The position numbers and the translations under genes were made by a program. From positions 818,931 to 882,930 of the forward strand of contig JAKFUK010000001.1 of the NCBI GenBank assembly GCA_021732745.1: a stretch of DNA of 64,000 bases. The letters run 5' to 3'. Shown one piece after another: positions 9,620 through 18,262 of the stretch. The notes beneath the pieces were generated by a model. The model was not told where the DNA came from. It made no database searches and saw nothing but the letters and a program-made list of their open reading frames with translations. Numbering within the stretch: the first letter of the stretch is position 1; every line of letters begins with the position of its first letter. This DNA comes from Nevskia sp. (GTDB taxonomy: Bacteria; Pseudomonadota; Gammaproteobacteria; Nevskiales; Nevskiaceae).

Positions 9620-10591
9620 TCAACTGTTCCCCAATCTCAATAGCTCGTTGACGTCAGCCGAAAAACCAGTCGCCGGCCGAGCCGACCCGGCCCCATCAAA
9701 ACGCCCGCCGCGCGCCACTTCGCGGCCGTGGCCAGGGACGAAGGCGGCGAAGACGAGGCCGGTCTGGTAGCGGTAGCCACGCAGTTCGGCCAGGTCGATG
9801 TGCAGCGGTGCCGGATTATCGAGCTTGACAAGGTAAGTAGCCGCTTCGTCCAGCGCCGCCAGCGCTTCGGCAATCGCCGGCTCGCTGATGTCCAGTGTCA
9901 GGCGCGCGCGTTGCAGCACGCTGACATCGCCGTTCAGCTCCATCAGCGCCGACAGGCCGTTCGCGGCCTTGATCGGGAGCCTCCGGGCGGCGGCGAAATC
10001 GCGCAAATCAGGCTGGGACTTGCGTTGCAGGATGTCGAAGACGGCGGTTTCGTCGTCTTCGTCGAGCGCAAGCTGCGAGGCCAGCGCCCGATAGATGCCG
10101 ACGTGGCCCAGGTCGATGTGCGCGTCGCGGATGCCGGCGAGGCGCAGGGTGTCGAGCATCAGCTTGAGGATTTCCAGATCGGCGCTCAGGCCACGCTCGC
10201 CGAACACTTCGCAGCCGACCTGACGCGGCGCGCGCGAACCGCCGAGGCTGTCCGGGCGAGTGCGCAGCACGGTGCCGAGGTAGCAGAGACGCACCACCGG
10301 CACATCGGCGAAATGGCGAGCCGCGATGCGCGCGGCCTGCGGGGTCATGTCCGAGCGCAGGCCCAGCAGTCGGCCGCCGACCGGGTCGGTCAGCTTGAAG
10401 GTCTGCTCTTCGAGATCGCTGCCGGCACCGCTGAGCAAGGTGTCGAGATGTTCGATCAGCGGCGGCAGGATCAATTCGTACGAGTGCGCGCGGTAATGAT
10501 CGAGCAGCGCGCGGCGCAGGCCTTCGACACGCCAGGCGGTCGTGGGCAGCGCTTCTTCAACGCCGTCGGGGAGCATCCAGAGTCGCGTCAC
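9620..10591 (-). CDS. hisZ: ATP phosphoribosyltransferase regulatory subunit HisZ
   Basis: A class II aminoacyl-tRNA synthetase-like paralogue of HisRS that pairs with short-form HisG to give active, feedback-regulated ATP phosphoribosyltransferase at the start of histidine synthesis. The N-terminus MLPDGVEEALP matches the conserved HisZ opening. Motif 2-like FKLTDPVGGRLLGLRSDMTPQ and the C-terminal GLVFAAFVPGHGREVARGGRFD follow. I chose the GTG at 10589-10591 because a TGGAA precedes it at suitable spacing; a TTG at 10597 or ATG at 10576 are alternatives. The stop codon abuts the right arm of the nuclease cassette, so the last residues (GNS) may reflect the insertion point. No DUF2065 gene lies between it and hflC. 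Confidence 0.9.
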   Translation of the reverse strand: MTRLWMLPDGVEEALPTTAWRVEGLRRALLDHYRAHSYELILPPLIEHLDTLLSGAGSDLEEQTFKLTDPVGGRLLGLRSDMTPQAARIAARHFADVPVVRLCYLGTVLRTRPDSLGGSRAPRQVGCEVFGERGLSADLEILKLMLDTLRLAGIRDAHIDLGHVGIYRALASQLALDEDDETAVFDILQRKSQPDLRDFAAARRLPIKAANGLSALMELNGDVSVLQRARLTLDISEPAIAEALAALDEAATYLVKLDNPAPLHIDLAELRGYRYQTGLVFAAFVPGHGREVARGGRFDGAGSARPATGFSADVNELLRLGNS

Positions 10592-10677
10592 GATCAAGCG
10601 TTCCAGGAAATCATGGGCGGGCCGATCGCAGGCAGCACGTCGACCCGCATCTGCGGGCAGTCAGGACAGGGCCACCA

Positions 10678-11562
10678 TCAACGACCGCCGCCCTCGCCGC
10701 TTTGCTTCAGGTACTTGAAGAACTCGCCGTCCGGTTCCAGCACCATCACGTCCTTCTGGTCGCGGAAGGCATCGCGATAGCCGTTCAGCGCTCGATAGAA
10801 GGCGTAGAACTCCTGATCGCTGCCGTAAGCCTTGGCTGAGATGTCGGCGGTCTTGGCATCGCCTTCGCCACGCAGTTTTTCCGAATCGCGATAGGCATCG
10901 GCGATGGACGTCTGGGCGCTGCGATCGGCTTCCGCCTTGATCTTTTCAGCTTCTTCAAAACCGCGGGCGCGCAGGTCGGAGGCCACCCGGGTGCGCTCGG
11001 CGCGCATGCGCTGGTAGACCGATTCGCTGACTGCGCGCGGCAGGTTGATGCTCTTGATGCGGACATCGACCAGCTCGATGCCGAGTTCGCTGACCTTGGC
11101 CGTTGCGGTCTTTTCCAGCGCCGACATGATCTCGTCGCGCTCGCCGCTGATCGCTTGCTGGATGGTGCGGCTGCCGAATTCGGCGCGCAGACCCGGGTTG
11201 ATGATCGCGGCCAGACGGTTCTCGGCAACGGCATCATCACCGCCGGTGGCGCGGTAATAGTTGCCAACGTCCTTGATCCGCCACTTGACGAAGAAATCGA
11301 CCTCGACGTTCTTCTTTTCGACGGTCAGGAAGGTTTCAGTCTTGTTGTCGAGCGTCAGCAGGCGGCCGTCGAACTTTTTTACCGATTCGATCATCGGCAG
11401 CTTGAAGTGCACGCCGGCCGTGTAGTCGGACCGCTGCACTTCGCCGAACTTGAACAGCAGTGCCTTTTCGCGCTGATCGACGACGAACACGCTGTTGACC
11501 AGCAGCAGCAGGCCCGCGATGACGACGGCGAGGATGAAGGTTTGCTTGTTGGAAGGGTTCAT
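10678..11562 (-). CDS. hflC: HflC, membrane protease modulator
   Basis: An SPFH/prohibitin-family protein that forms the periplasm-facing HflKC complex around FtsH and modulates its proteolysis. It has 294 residues. One N-terminal membrane segment (FILAVVIAGLLLLVNSVFVV, about 9-28) precedes the SPFH domain, which includes DQREKALLFKFGEV. A charged coiled coil (RARGFEEAEKIKAEADRSAQ) follows. It is translated 15 bp after hflK, giving the usual hflK-hflC pair, and is followed by hisZ. Confidence 0.95.
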   Translation of the reverse strand: MNPSNKQTFILAVVIAGLLLLVNSVFVVDQREKALLFKFGEVQRSDYTAGVHFKLPMIESVKKFDGRLLTLDNKTETFLTVEKKNVEVDFFVKWRIKDVGNYYRATGGDDAVAENRLAAIINPGLRAEFGSRTIQQAISGERDEIMSALEKTATAKVSELGIELVDVRIKSINLPRAVSESVYQRMRAERTRVASDLRARGFEEAEKIKAEADRSAQTSIADAYRDSEKLRGEGDAKTADISAKAYGSDQEFYAFYRALNGYRDAFRDQKDVMVLEPDGEFFKYLKQSGEGGGR

Positions 11563-11577
11563 GGTTTTCGGATTCCT

Positions 11578-12720
11578 TCAGCGGCTGCGGTCGCGCGAGC
11601 GCGCTGCATCATCGGCGCTGTTGCGCGTCGGCGAAGTGCGCGGCGAACCGCTGCTGAAATCGGCACCGGGGTCGCCGACCGACTTCTGGGCGTTGCGCAG
11701 CAATTGCTCCAGCGGCAGATAGAACGCCGGATTGCTCTTGTCGACGTCGATCAGCACCTTGCTGCTGCCGCCGTAGACCTCGGTCATGGCGTCGTAGTAC
11801 ATGCGCTTGCGGGTGATCTGAGGCGCTTTCTTGTACTCGTCGTAGAGCGCGGTGTAGCGCGCGGCGTCGCCCTGGGCGCGGGCCACGGTCTGGTCGCGGT
11901 AGGCGGTGGCTTCGGCAATGCGACGCGCCGCTTCGCCACGGGCGCGCGGCAGGCGATCGTTGGCATAGGCTTCGGCTTCGCTTTGCAGGCGTTCCTTGTC
12001 TTCGCGAGCCTTGATGGCATCGGCGAACGCGTCGAGCACCTGATCCGGCGGCTGCGCCTGCTGCAAGTTCACTTCGGTGACGATCATGCCGGCCTTGTAG
12101 TCGTTCAGGCGTTCCTGAAGGCTGAGCTTGATCTGGTCAGCCACCGCCTGACGGCCATCGGTGAGGATGAAATCCATCGTCGAACGGCCCACGACTTCAC
12201 GCATCGCCGCCTGGGTGGCCTGACGCAGCGTGTCCTCGGGCTTCCTGATGTTGAAGACAAATTCTTCCGCCGAGGAAACGCGGAACTGCACCGACAGATC
12301 GACGTCGACGATGTTCTCGTCCTGGGTCAGCATCGTCGCCTTCTCGTTGGCTTGACGCACCTGCGTGAAGCCGACGGTTTCGACCCGCTCGATCGGCCAA
12401 GTTGCCCAATGCAGGCCCGGGCCGGTGGTGCCGGCGTAAGCACCGAAGCGGGTGATCACGGCGCGCTGCTGTTCTTCGACCGTGTAGAAGCTCATGTACA
12501 GCCAGAGCGCTGCGAAAGCGATCAGGGCCATGCCGAACACGCCTTTCGGCACGCCGGGTGCGCCGCCGCCCGCCGGGCCGCGACCGCCGCCCTTGCCGAA
12601 CCAGCGCTCTTTCAGTTTTTTCAGCATCGCATCCAGATCAGGCGGGCCTTCCTTGCCACGCTTGCCGCCGGAATTCGAGTTCCACGGATCGCGGCCGGGG
12701 CCGGGCTCGTTCCAAGCCAT
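11578..12720 (-). CDS. hflK: HflK, membrane protease modulator
   Basis: Partner of HflC in the FtsH-regulating complex. The start MAWNEPGPGRDPWN at 12720 matches the conserved HflK N-terminus, and the longer upstream reading frame has no family resemblance. The Gly/Pro-rich cytoplasmic N-terminus includes DLDAMLKKLKERWFGKGG. One membrane segment follows (GVFGMALIAFAALWLYMSFY, about 72-91), then the SPFH domain beginning YTVEEQQRAVITRFGAY and a long helical region rich in Ala/Glu/Arg. The 380-residue length is ordinary. A gap of about 95 bp separates it from hflX. Confidence 0.95.
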   Translation of the reverse strand: MAWNEPGPGRDPWNSNSGGKRGKEGPPDLDAMLKKLKERWFGKGGGRGPAGGGAPGVPKGVFGMALIAFAALWLYMSFYTVEEQQRAVITRFGAYAGTTGPGLHWATWPIERVETVGFTQVRQANEKATMLTQDENIVDVDLSVQFRVSSAEEFVFNIRKPEDTLRQATQAAMREVVGRSTMDFILTDGRQAVADQIKLSLQERLNDYKAGMIVTEVNLQQAQPPDQVLDAFADAIKAREDKERLQSEAEAYANDRLPRARGEAARRIAEATAYRDQTVARAQGDAARYTALYDEYKKAPQITRKRMYYDAMTEVYGGSSKVLIDVDKSNPAFYLPLEQLLRNAQKSVGDPGADFSSGSPRTSPTRNSADDAARSRDRSR

Positions 12721-12817
12721 CAGGTGACTACTCCAGTGTTGGCGTGCATCAGTTGCACCGCGACTGGCGCGGCGACGATGCCCACAAGGGGAAGAGGAAT
12801 TCCGTGAATCGTTGATT

Positions 12818-14161
12818 TTAGTGCACTGCCGGGGTGGTGGTGCGGATCGGCGGTGCAATGCCGGCCTCGCGACAGAGCCGGTCCAGACGCGATGACGGCA
12901 GCCGCACCACCAGATGGCAGTTGCCTTCCTCGTCGACGGTTTCCGATTTCACAGCATGCAGCGTGTACAACTGCGCGCGAAGCCGGGCGGCGATCGGCGG
13001 CAGTACCAGGGTTTCATCGGCCAGATCCGGGTACAGGCGCATGGCGATGGCATTGCGCAGCGCATCCAGACCTTCGCCGTTGCGCGCCGACACGAACACC
13101 CTGAGCGGCAAGCCCTCGGCATCGGTTTCGACGCGCGCGGTTTCACCTTCGCGCAGGTCGATCTTGTTGAACACCTGCAAGCGCGGCACTTCGTCCGCGT
13201 CGATTTCTTTCAGCACCGCTTCGACCTGCTCGATGCGCGCACCGCGCTCCGGATCGCCCGCATCGACGATGTGCAGCAGCAGGTCGGCTTCGCGCGATTC
13301 TTCGAGCGTGGCGCGAAACGCCGCGATCAGGTCATGCGGCAGATCGCGAATGAAGCCGACGGTATCGGCCAGCACCACGGTTTCGCCGCTCTTCAGCTCG
13401 ACCTTGCGGATCGTGGTGTCGAGGGTGGCGAACAACTGGTTCGAGGCGAAGGTTGCGTCACCCGTCAAGGCATTGAAAAGGGTGGACTTTCCGGCGTTGG
13501 TATAGCCGACCAGCGACACCGTCGGGATGTCCGACTTGGCGCGGCCGTGGCGGTTCTGGGCACGACGACTCTTGACCGTCTCCAACTGCTTCTTGAGCGT
13601 GTCCATGCGGCCGCGCAGCAGGCGGCGGTCGATTTCCAGCTGGGTCTCACCCATGCCGCCACGAAGGCCGATACCGCCCTTCTGGCGTTCAAGATGGGTC
13701 CAGCCGCGAACCAGGCGGGTGGCCATGTGATTCAGACGCGCCAGTTCGACCTGCAGCTTGCCTTCGTGCGAACGCGCGCGGCGCGCGAAGATGTCGAGAA
13801 TCAGACCGGCACGGTTGATCACCCGGCATTCGAAGCGCTTTTCCAGATTGCGCTCCTGGCTGGGGCTCAGGTCGTGATTGAAGATCACCAGCTCCGCGCC
13901 GGCTGCCTTGGCCGCCATCGCGATCTCGTCGACCTTGCCGCTGCCGGCGTAGGTGCCGGCATCGGGACGCTCGCGCTTGCCGCCGATCACGCCGACGACT
14001 TCAAGCCCGGCGGAGCGCGCCAACTCGATGAATTCGATGCGATCGGCTTCGAAATCGGTTCCGGAGAATTCCAGGTGCACCAGGACCGTCTTCTGGAGCG
14101 TGGCTTGCGCGCCTGCCGCCGTCTGGTCGGCAGTCGCGTACGGCGGTGGATTGTTCGTCAA
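12818..14161 (-). CDS. hflX: Ribosome-associated GTPase HflX
   Basis: An Obg/HflX-superfamily GTPase that splits stalled or heat-damaged 70S ribosomes. It has 447 residues. The N-terminal HflX domain includes [15 protein letters not shown] and [14 protein letters not shown], followed by a helical hairpin with the family's [13 protein letters not shown]. The G domain carries the P-loop [24 protein letters not shown] (G3) and NKID (G4). The start codon overlaps the hfq stop by 4 bp (ATGA), indicating coupled translation in the miaA-hfq-hflX-hflKC operon. Confidence 0.96.
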   Translation of the reverse strand: MTNNPPPYATADQTAAGAQATLQKTVLVHLEFSGTDFEADRIEFIELARSAGLEVVGVIGGKRERPDAGTYAGSGKVDEIAMAAKAAGAELVIFNHDLSPSQERNLEKRFECRVINRAGLILDIFARRARSHEGKLQVELARLNHMATRLVRGWTHLERQKGGIGLRGGMGETQLEIDRRLLRGRMDTLKKQLETVKSRRAQNRHGRAKSDIPTVSLVGYTNAGKSTLFNALTGDATFASNQLFATLDTTIRKVELKSGETVVLADTVGFIRDLPHDLIAAFRATLEESREADLLLHIVDAGDPERGARIEQVEAVLKEIDADEVPRLQVFNKIDLREGETARVETDAEGLPLRVFVSARNGEGLDALRNAIAMRLYPDLADETLVLPPIAARLRAQLYTLHAVKSETVDEEGNCHLVVRLPSSRLDRLCREAGIAPPIRTTTPAVH

Positions 14162-14409
14162 ACGCCTGCCGGTGGGGCGTCGTCGCCTTCACCGTCCGAG
14201 AGGCGCACCGAGCGCGCCGGCACAATGGTTGAAATCGCGTGCTTGTAGACCATCTGGCTGACCGTATTCTTCAGCAGCACCACGAACTGGTCGAAGGATT
14301 CGATCTGGCCCTGCAATTTGATGCCGTTGACCAGATAGATCGAAACCGGAATGCGCTCTTTGCGCAGGGCGTTGAGAAATGGCTCCTGCAGAGTCTGTCC
14401 TTTTGACAT
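14158..14409 (-). CDS. hfq: RNA chaperone Hfq
   Basis: An Sm-like hexameric RNA chaperone that anneals small RNAs to mRNAs. It has 83 residues. The N-terminus [20 protein letters not shown] is the classic Hfq opening. Sm1 spans [17 protein letters not shown] and Sm2 carries [11 protein letters not shown] with the invariant YKHA. A short acidic tail ([12 protein letters not shown]) follows. It is downstream of miaA and overlaps hflX. A clear purine-rich ribosome-binding site (AGGTAG) lies upstream. Confidence 0.98.
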   Translation of the reverse strand: MSKGQTLQEPFLNALRKERIPVSIYLVNGIKLQGQIESFDQFVVLLKNTVSQMVYKHAISTIVPARSVRLSDGEGDDAPPAGV

Positions 14410-14515
14410 GTCAGCTACCTTTATTTGAGTTTTTTGAGGGCGTGGGATAACGCACCAGCGACGAAAAAGTCTAGCACCGAATCAAGGTCGATCCGGCTGT
14501 CGTGGCGTAACCTGG

Positions 14516-15478
14516 CTACTCAGCGAGTGTTGGGCGCGGATCAACTGCATTCAAGACCCTTGCCAGCGTTTCTGGTTCCGCAGCGTCGATCCAGGACCAG
14601 CGGCCTTCGCCTCTGAGCCAGGTCATCTGCCGCTTGGCGTACTGCCGGGTGGCGATCACTCCGCGCCGAACCGCTTCGGCCAGCCCATAGTGGCCATCGA
14701 GGTGCTGCCAGATCTGTCGGTAGCCAACCGCACGCATCGACGGCAGGTCCAGATGCAAATCGCCGCGCGCCCGCAGGCGCGCCACTTCCTCGACCAGACC
14801 GGCGTCGATCATCTGCCCGAAGCGAGCCGCGATGCGTTCGTCGAACCGCGCTTTCGGCGGCGGTGCCACGGCAAAACGCAGCACGGTGCCGGGGACGCGC
14901 GGCTCGGCTTTCGGATCGGCATGCCAAGCGGAGGCCGCGCGGCCGCTGAGCTGGTGGATTTCCAGTGCCCGCTGCACGCGCTGGGCATCGTTGGCATGCA
15001 GGCGCAAGGCCGTCACCGGATCGACGGCCGCCAGCCGCGCGTGCTGGGCTTCGGGTCCGATTCGCTCGCGCTCTGCTTCCAGTTCCAGGCGCAGGGCCGG
15101 ATCGGCCGACGGCAGTTCGCTCAGGCCATCGAACAAGGCCCGGAAGTACAAGAGCGTGCCGCCGACCAGCACCGGCACCCGGCCACGGCTGCGAATCGCG
15201 GCAATCGCCTTGGCGGCGTCATCGGCAAAGCGGGCGGCTGAATACGGCTCGGCGGGATCGAGAATGTCGATCAGGTGATGCGGCACGCGCGCCAGTGTCG
15301 CGGCATCCGGCTTGGCGCTGCCGATATCCATGCCGCGATAGATCTGGGCGGAATCGACGCTGACGATCTCCGCTGCCCCGCCCAGCCGCTCATACAGCGC
15401 CAGCGCGAAGCCGCTCTTGCCGGCCGCAGTCGGCCCGGAGATGGCGACCACGGGCGGCAATTCGGCTGGAGCATTCAT
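14516..15478 (-). CDS. miaA: tRNA dimethylallyltransferase MiaA
   Basis: Transfers a dimethylallyl group to A37 of tRNAs that read UNN codons. It has 320 residues from the ATG at 15478. The upstream continuation of the frame is repeat sequence without family resemblance. The P-loop GPTAAGKSG lies at about 16-24 and DSAQIYRGMDIGSAKP follows. VLVGGTLLYFRALFDGL and the C-terminal RQYAKRQMTWLRG are also typical. In many gammaproteobacteria mutL lies upstream; here it is replaced by a repeat-rich gap and a divergent two-component system. Confidence 0.96.
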   Translation of the reverse strand: MNAPAELPPVVAISGPTAAGKSGFALALYERLGGAAEIVSVDSAQIYRGMDIGSAKPDAATLARVPHHLIDILDPAEPYSAARFADDAAKAIAAIRSRGRVPVLVGGTLLYFRALFDGLSELPSADPALRLELEAERERIGPEAQHARLAAVDPVTALRLHANDAQRVQRALEIHQLSGRAASAWHADPKAEPRVPGTVLRFAVAPPPKARFDERIAARFGQMIDAGLVEEVARLRARGDLHLDLPSMRAVGYRQIWQHLDGHYGLAEAVRRGVIATRQYAKRQMTWLRGEGRWSWIDAAEPETLARVLNAVDPRPTLAE

Positions 15479-15519
15479 GACGCGGCGGAGTCTAGCGATT
15501 TGGCTGCGGCGGAGGCGTG

Positions 15520-15680
15520 GCTCACGCGGAGAACGGGGAGATCGCAGAGAAAAGCCACCACGAGGAAAATCAAAAGCTCCAGGCACGAAGGCACAAAGGG
15601 AAAAAGCAAGGACACAAAGAAAGCTTGATGGCTTTTCCTCGGTGTCCTTGCTTTCGCTGTTCTCTGTGCCTTTGTGCCCC
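15520..15680. repeat. Family A half-site plus a second related palindrome
   Basis: A single 36-bp family A half-site lies at 15520-15555 (core CTCACGCGGAGAAC, end AGAAAAGC). It is followed by a separate inverted pair at about 15581-15624 and 15629-15680, built of GGCACGAAGGCACAAAGGG and GGCTTTTCCTCGGTGTCC blocks with a 5-nt loop. The 339-bp gap between miaA and the sensor kinase otherwise holds only the divergent upstream regions of these genes. Confidence 0.7.
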
Positions 15681-15817
15681 GGAACGCTTTCACGCTTTGG
15701 CTTTTCGCGCGTTCTCCCGGCACCGTGAGCTTTTCCCATTCCGGCTTCGGCATCGACCTCTTATAACCCCTGCTCGCTCGGGCGATCGCTGCCTGCAGGG
15801 CCCGGCCGAACACCGGA

Positions 15818-17440
15818 ATGCCGATGACTGCCGCCGACCCGCCCCTCCCTCCTGTCCGTTCTGCATCGGCGATCTCGGTGCGCGCCGTGCTGGTCGCCGC
15901 TGCGGCCGGTGCCGTGCTGCTGATCTGGCTGATGGCCGCGCTCGCATCCTTGAGTGTCGAACGCGCCAGCGAACATCTGGGCGATGCCCGCAATTCCTAC
16001 GAGCAACTGGCGATCATCAACCGCCTGGAGGCCGAGTTCGGACGCCTGCTGCTGGCCGAAATGGAAACCCTGGCCAGTCCGGGCAGCGCGCAGGAGCTGC
16101 CAAGGCCGGATCTGGCCTCGGTCGATCCGCTGTTTCGCCGCCTGCTGGTGCTGATCGACGAGGAATTCGAGCGCCACGGCGCAACGCGTGACGATCGGAC
16201 CCGCGAAATCCGCAATGCCGAGGCGATGCGGACCCTGTTCGCGCAACTGCACCTGCGCCTCGATCAGCCCGCTTCGGCCAGCCGCCGCGACGACCCGGCC
16301 GCCGCCGTACGCGCCTTTTTCGAGCAGACCGTCCGTGGCGATACCGCGCGCATCGACCGGCTGGTGCGTTCGGTATCGGCGGACGAAGCCGAGGAAGTCG
16401 ATCAGACGCTCGTCCAGATGCAGCGGCTGCGCAAGCGTCTGGAATGGGGCACGCCGCTGGCCGCGCTGATCGCCGCCCTCGGCGCGGTGCTGTCGATGCT
16501 GCTGATCCACGCCCTGGTGATGCGCCCGGTGCAGCGCCTGCATCTGGGCGTGCAGCGCTTCGCCGACGGCGATCTGGGGCATCGCATCGACGTTCAGCGG
16601 CCGGTGGAAATCGCCGATCTCGCGCGCCAGTGCAATGCCATGGCCCGCCGTCTGGCCGAGCAGCAGGCGCATCTGACCGGCGTCAACGAAGCGCTCGAAG
16701 ACACGGTGCGGCAGCGCACCCGGCAGCTGGAGGAATCCGGCGAGCGGCTGCGCGCCATCGACGCCAGCCGGCGGCTGTTCTTCGGCAAGATCAGCCACGA
16801 ACTGCGCACGCCGGTGACGGTGCTGATCGGCGAAGCGGAAGTGGCGCTGCGCAGCCGCGACGAAGACGCCGACAGCTACCGCAGCGCGCTCGAACACATT
16901 CTGGCGACCGGCGGCTACCTGCGCCGCCGGCTCAGCGACCTGATCGGCCTGGCCCGCTCCGAAGACGGCCGCGTGCAGATCGAGCGTGAGCGCATGAGCC
17001 TGCGCGATTGCCTGCGCGAAGCCGCGACGGTTGCCGAAGCCTATGCCCGCTCCAGCAGCGTCGTGCTGATGGCCGAAGCCGGGCGCGACAGCGCGCCGAT
17101 CCACGGCGATGCCAGCTGGATACGGCAAGCCACGCTGGCGCTGATCGACAACGCCGTGAAGTTTTCGCCGCCGGACGGTCAGGTGATCGCGCGGCTGGAA
17201 GCGGGCGTCCATCACCACGCCATCGAAATCGCCGATCAGGGGCCGGGCATCTCGGCGGAAATGCTGCCGAAGATCTTCGATCCCTACTACCAGACCGTCG
17301 ACGGCCGCGAGCGCGGCGGTGCCGGTCTGGGGCTCGCCGTGGCTCGCTGGGTGGCCGAACAGCACGGCGGGCGTATCTCCGCCCGCAACGCCTACGACGG
17401 CGGGCTGGTGGTGCGCATGGAATTTCCGGTCGAGACTTGA
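15818..17440 (+). CDS. Membrane sensor histidine kinase with HAMP domain
   Basis: A 540-residue sensor kinase. TM1 lies at about 21-44 and is followed by a mainly helical periplasmic sensor region of about 170 residues with no domain I recognise. TM2 lies at about 213-235, then HAMP (about 234-287), a short coiled coil and the HisKA domain with KISHELRTPV, placing the phosphorylated His at residue 327. The catalytic domain shows DNAVKFSPPDGQV (N box), ADQGPGIS (G1) and GGAGLGLAVARW (G2). The regulator gene starts 3 bp after its stop. The pair lies upstream of a PQQ alcohol dehydrogenase, so control of that gene is plausible but unproven. Confidence 0.9.
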   Translation: MPMTAADPPLPPVRSASAISVRAVLVAAAAGAVLLIWLMAALASLSVERASEHLGDARNSYEQLAIINRLEAEFGRLLLAEMETLASPGSAQELPRPDLASVDPLFRRLLVLIDEEFERHGATRDDRTREIRNAEAMRTLFAQLHLRLDQPASASRRDDPAAAVRAFFEQTVRGDTARIDRLVRSVSADEAEEVDQTLVQMQRLRKRLEWGTPLAALIAALGAVLSMLLIHALVMRPVQRLHLGVQRFADGDLGHRIDVQRPVEIADLARQCNAMARRLAEQQAHLTGVNEALEDTVRQRTRQLEESGERLRAIDASRRLFFGKISHELRTPVTVLIGEAEVALRSRDEDADSYRSALEHILATGGYLRRRLSDLIGLARSEDGRVQIERERMSLRDCLREAATVAEAYARSSSVVLMAEAGRDSAPIHGDASWIRQATLALIDNAVKFSPPDGQVIARLEAGVHHHAIEIADQGPGISAEMLPKIFDPYYQTVDGRERGGAGLGLAVARWVAEQHGGRISARNAYDGGLVVRMEFPVET

Positions 17441-17443
17441 AAA

Positions 17444-18151
17444 GTGAACAATAACAGTGTGTTGCTGGTGGAAGATGACCCCGGCATCGGCCGCTTCGTC
17501 ACCCGTGGTCTGGCCGCCGAAGGCTTCAGCGTGCAATGGCTGCGCGGCATCAGCGGCGTGCCGCGCCAGCTCACTGGTGCCGATTACGCGGTGCTGATCC
17601 TCGATCTGATGCTGCCCGATGGCGACGGCTGCTCGCTGGCCCGCTACCTGCGCGAATCCGGCGAGATGATCCCGATCCTGATGCTGACCGCACGCGATTC
17701 GCTGGACGAAAAGCTCGATGGCTTCCGGAACGGTGCCGACGATTACCTGACCAAACCGTTCGCCTTCGACGAGCTGCTGGCTCGGGTCAAGGTGCTGGCG
17801 CGGCGCGGCTCGGCCGGGCCGGAGCGCAGCCATCTGCAGGTTGCCGATCTGTCGATCGACGTGCGTGCCCGCGAAGTGAGCTGCAACGGTCAGCTCATCA
17901 GCCTGACCCGGCGCGAATTCGATCTGCTGCTCTATCTGGCCCGCAACGCTGGCGAGGTGGTCAGCCGCGAACGCCTGCTGGCCGGGGCCTGGGGCAACAA
18001 CAACGAACTGAGCACCAACACCGTCGATGTCTATCTCGGCTACCTGCGTCGCAAGCTGAAAGCGCACGGCAGCGAAACCGAAATCGCCACCGTGCGCGGC
18101 ATCGGCTGCCGGATCGGCCTGGCTCCCGACAGCGGCACGGCCGCGCCCTGA
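17444..18151 (+). CDS. OmpR-family response regulator
   Basis: A 235-residue DNA-binding response regulator starting at GTG 17444, 3 bp after the kinase stop. The receiver domain has the acidic pair in LLVEDDPG, phospho-acceptor Asp54 in LILDLMLPDGDG, the Thr in MLTARDS and Lys104 in YLTKPFAFDEL. The C-terminal winged helix (about 135-228) contains LTRREFDLLLYLARNAGEVV and TVDVYLGYLRRKL, typical of OmpR/PhoB proteins. Its kinase partner is immediately upstream. The gap to the PQQ dehydrogenase gene is only 111 bp and has no visible terminator. Confidence 0.93.
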   Translation: MNNNSVLLVEDDPGIGRFVTRGLAAEGFSVQWLRGISGVPRQLTGADYAVLILDLMLPDGDGCSLARYLRESGEMIPILMLTARDSLDEKLDGFRNGADDYLTKPFAFDELLARVKVLARRGSAGPERSHLQVADLSIDVRAREVSCNGQLISLTRREFDLLLYLARNAGEVVSRERLLAGAWGNNNELSTNTVDVYLGYLRRKLKAHGSETEIATVRGIGCRIGLAPDSGTAAP

Positions 18152-18262
18152 GAACGCTCTCAGCCGCTTCTCAAGCTGCGCTCATGCAGCCCTCCCTACA
18201 GTCGCCGCGCCGGCTGGCAATCGCTGCCCGGCACCACGACAGGAACATCGAGGAGGACTGAC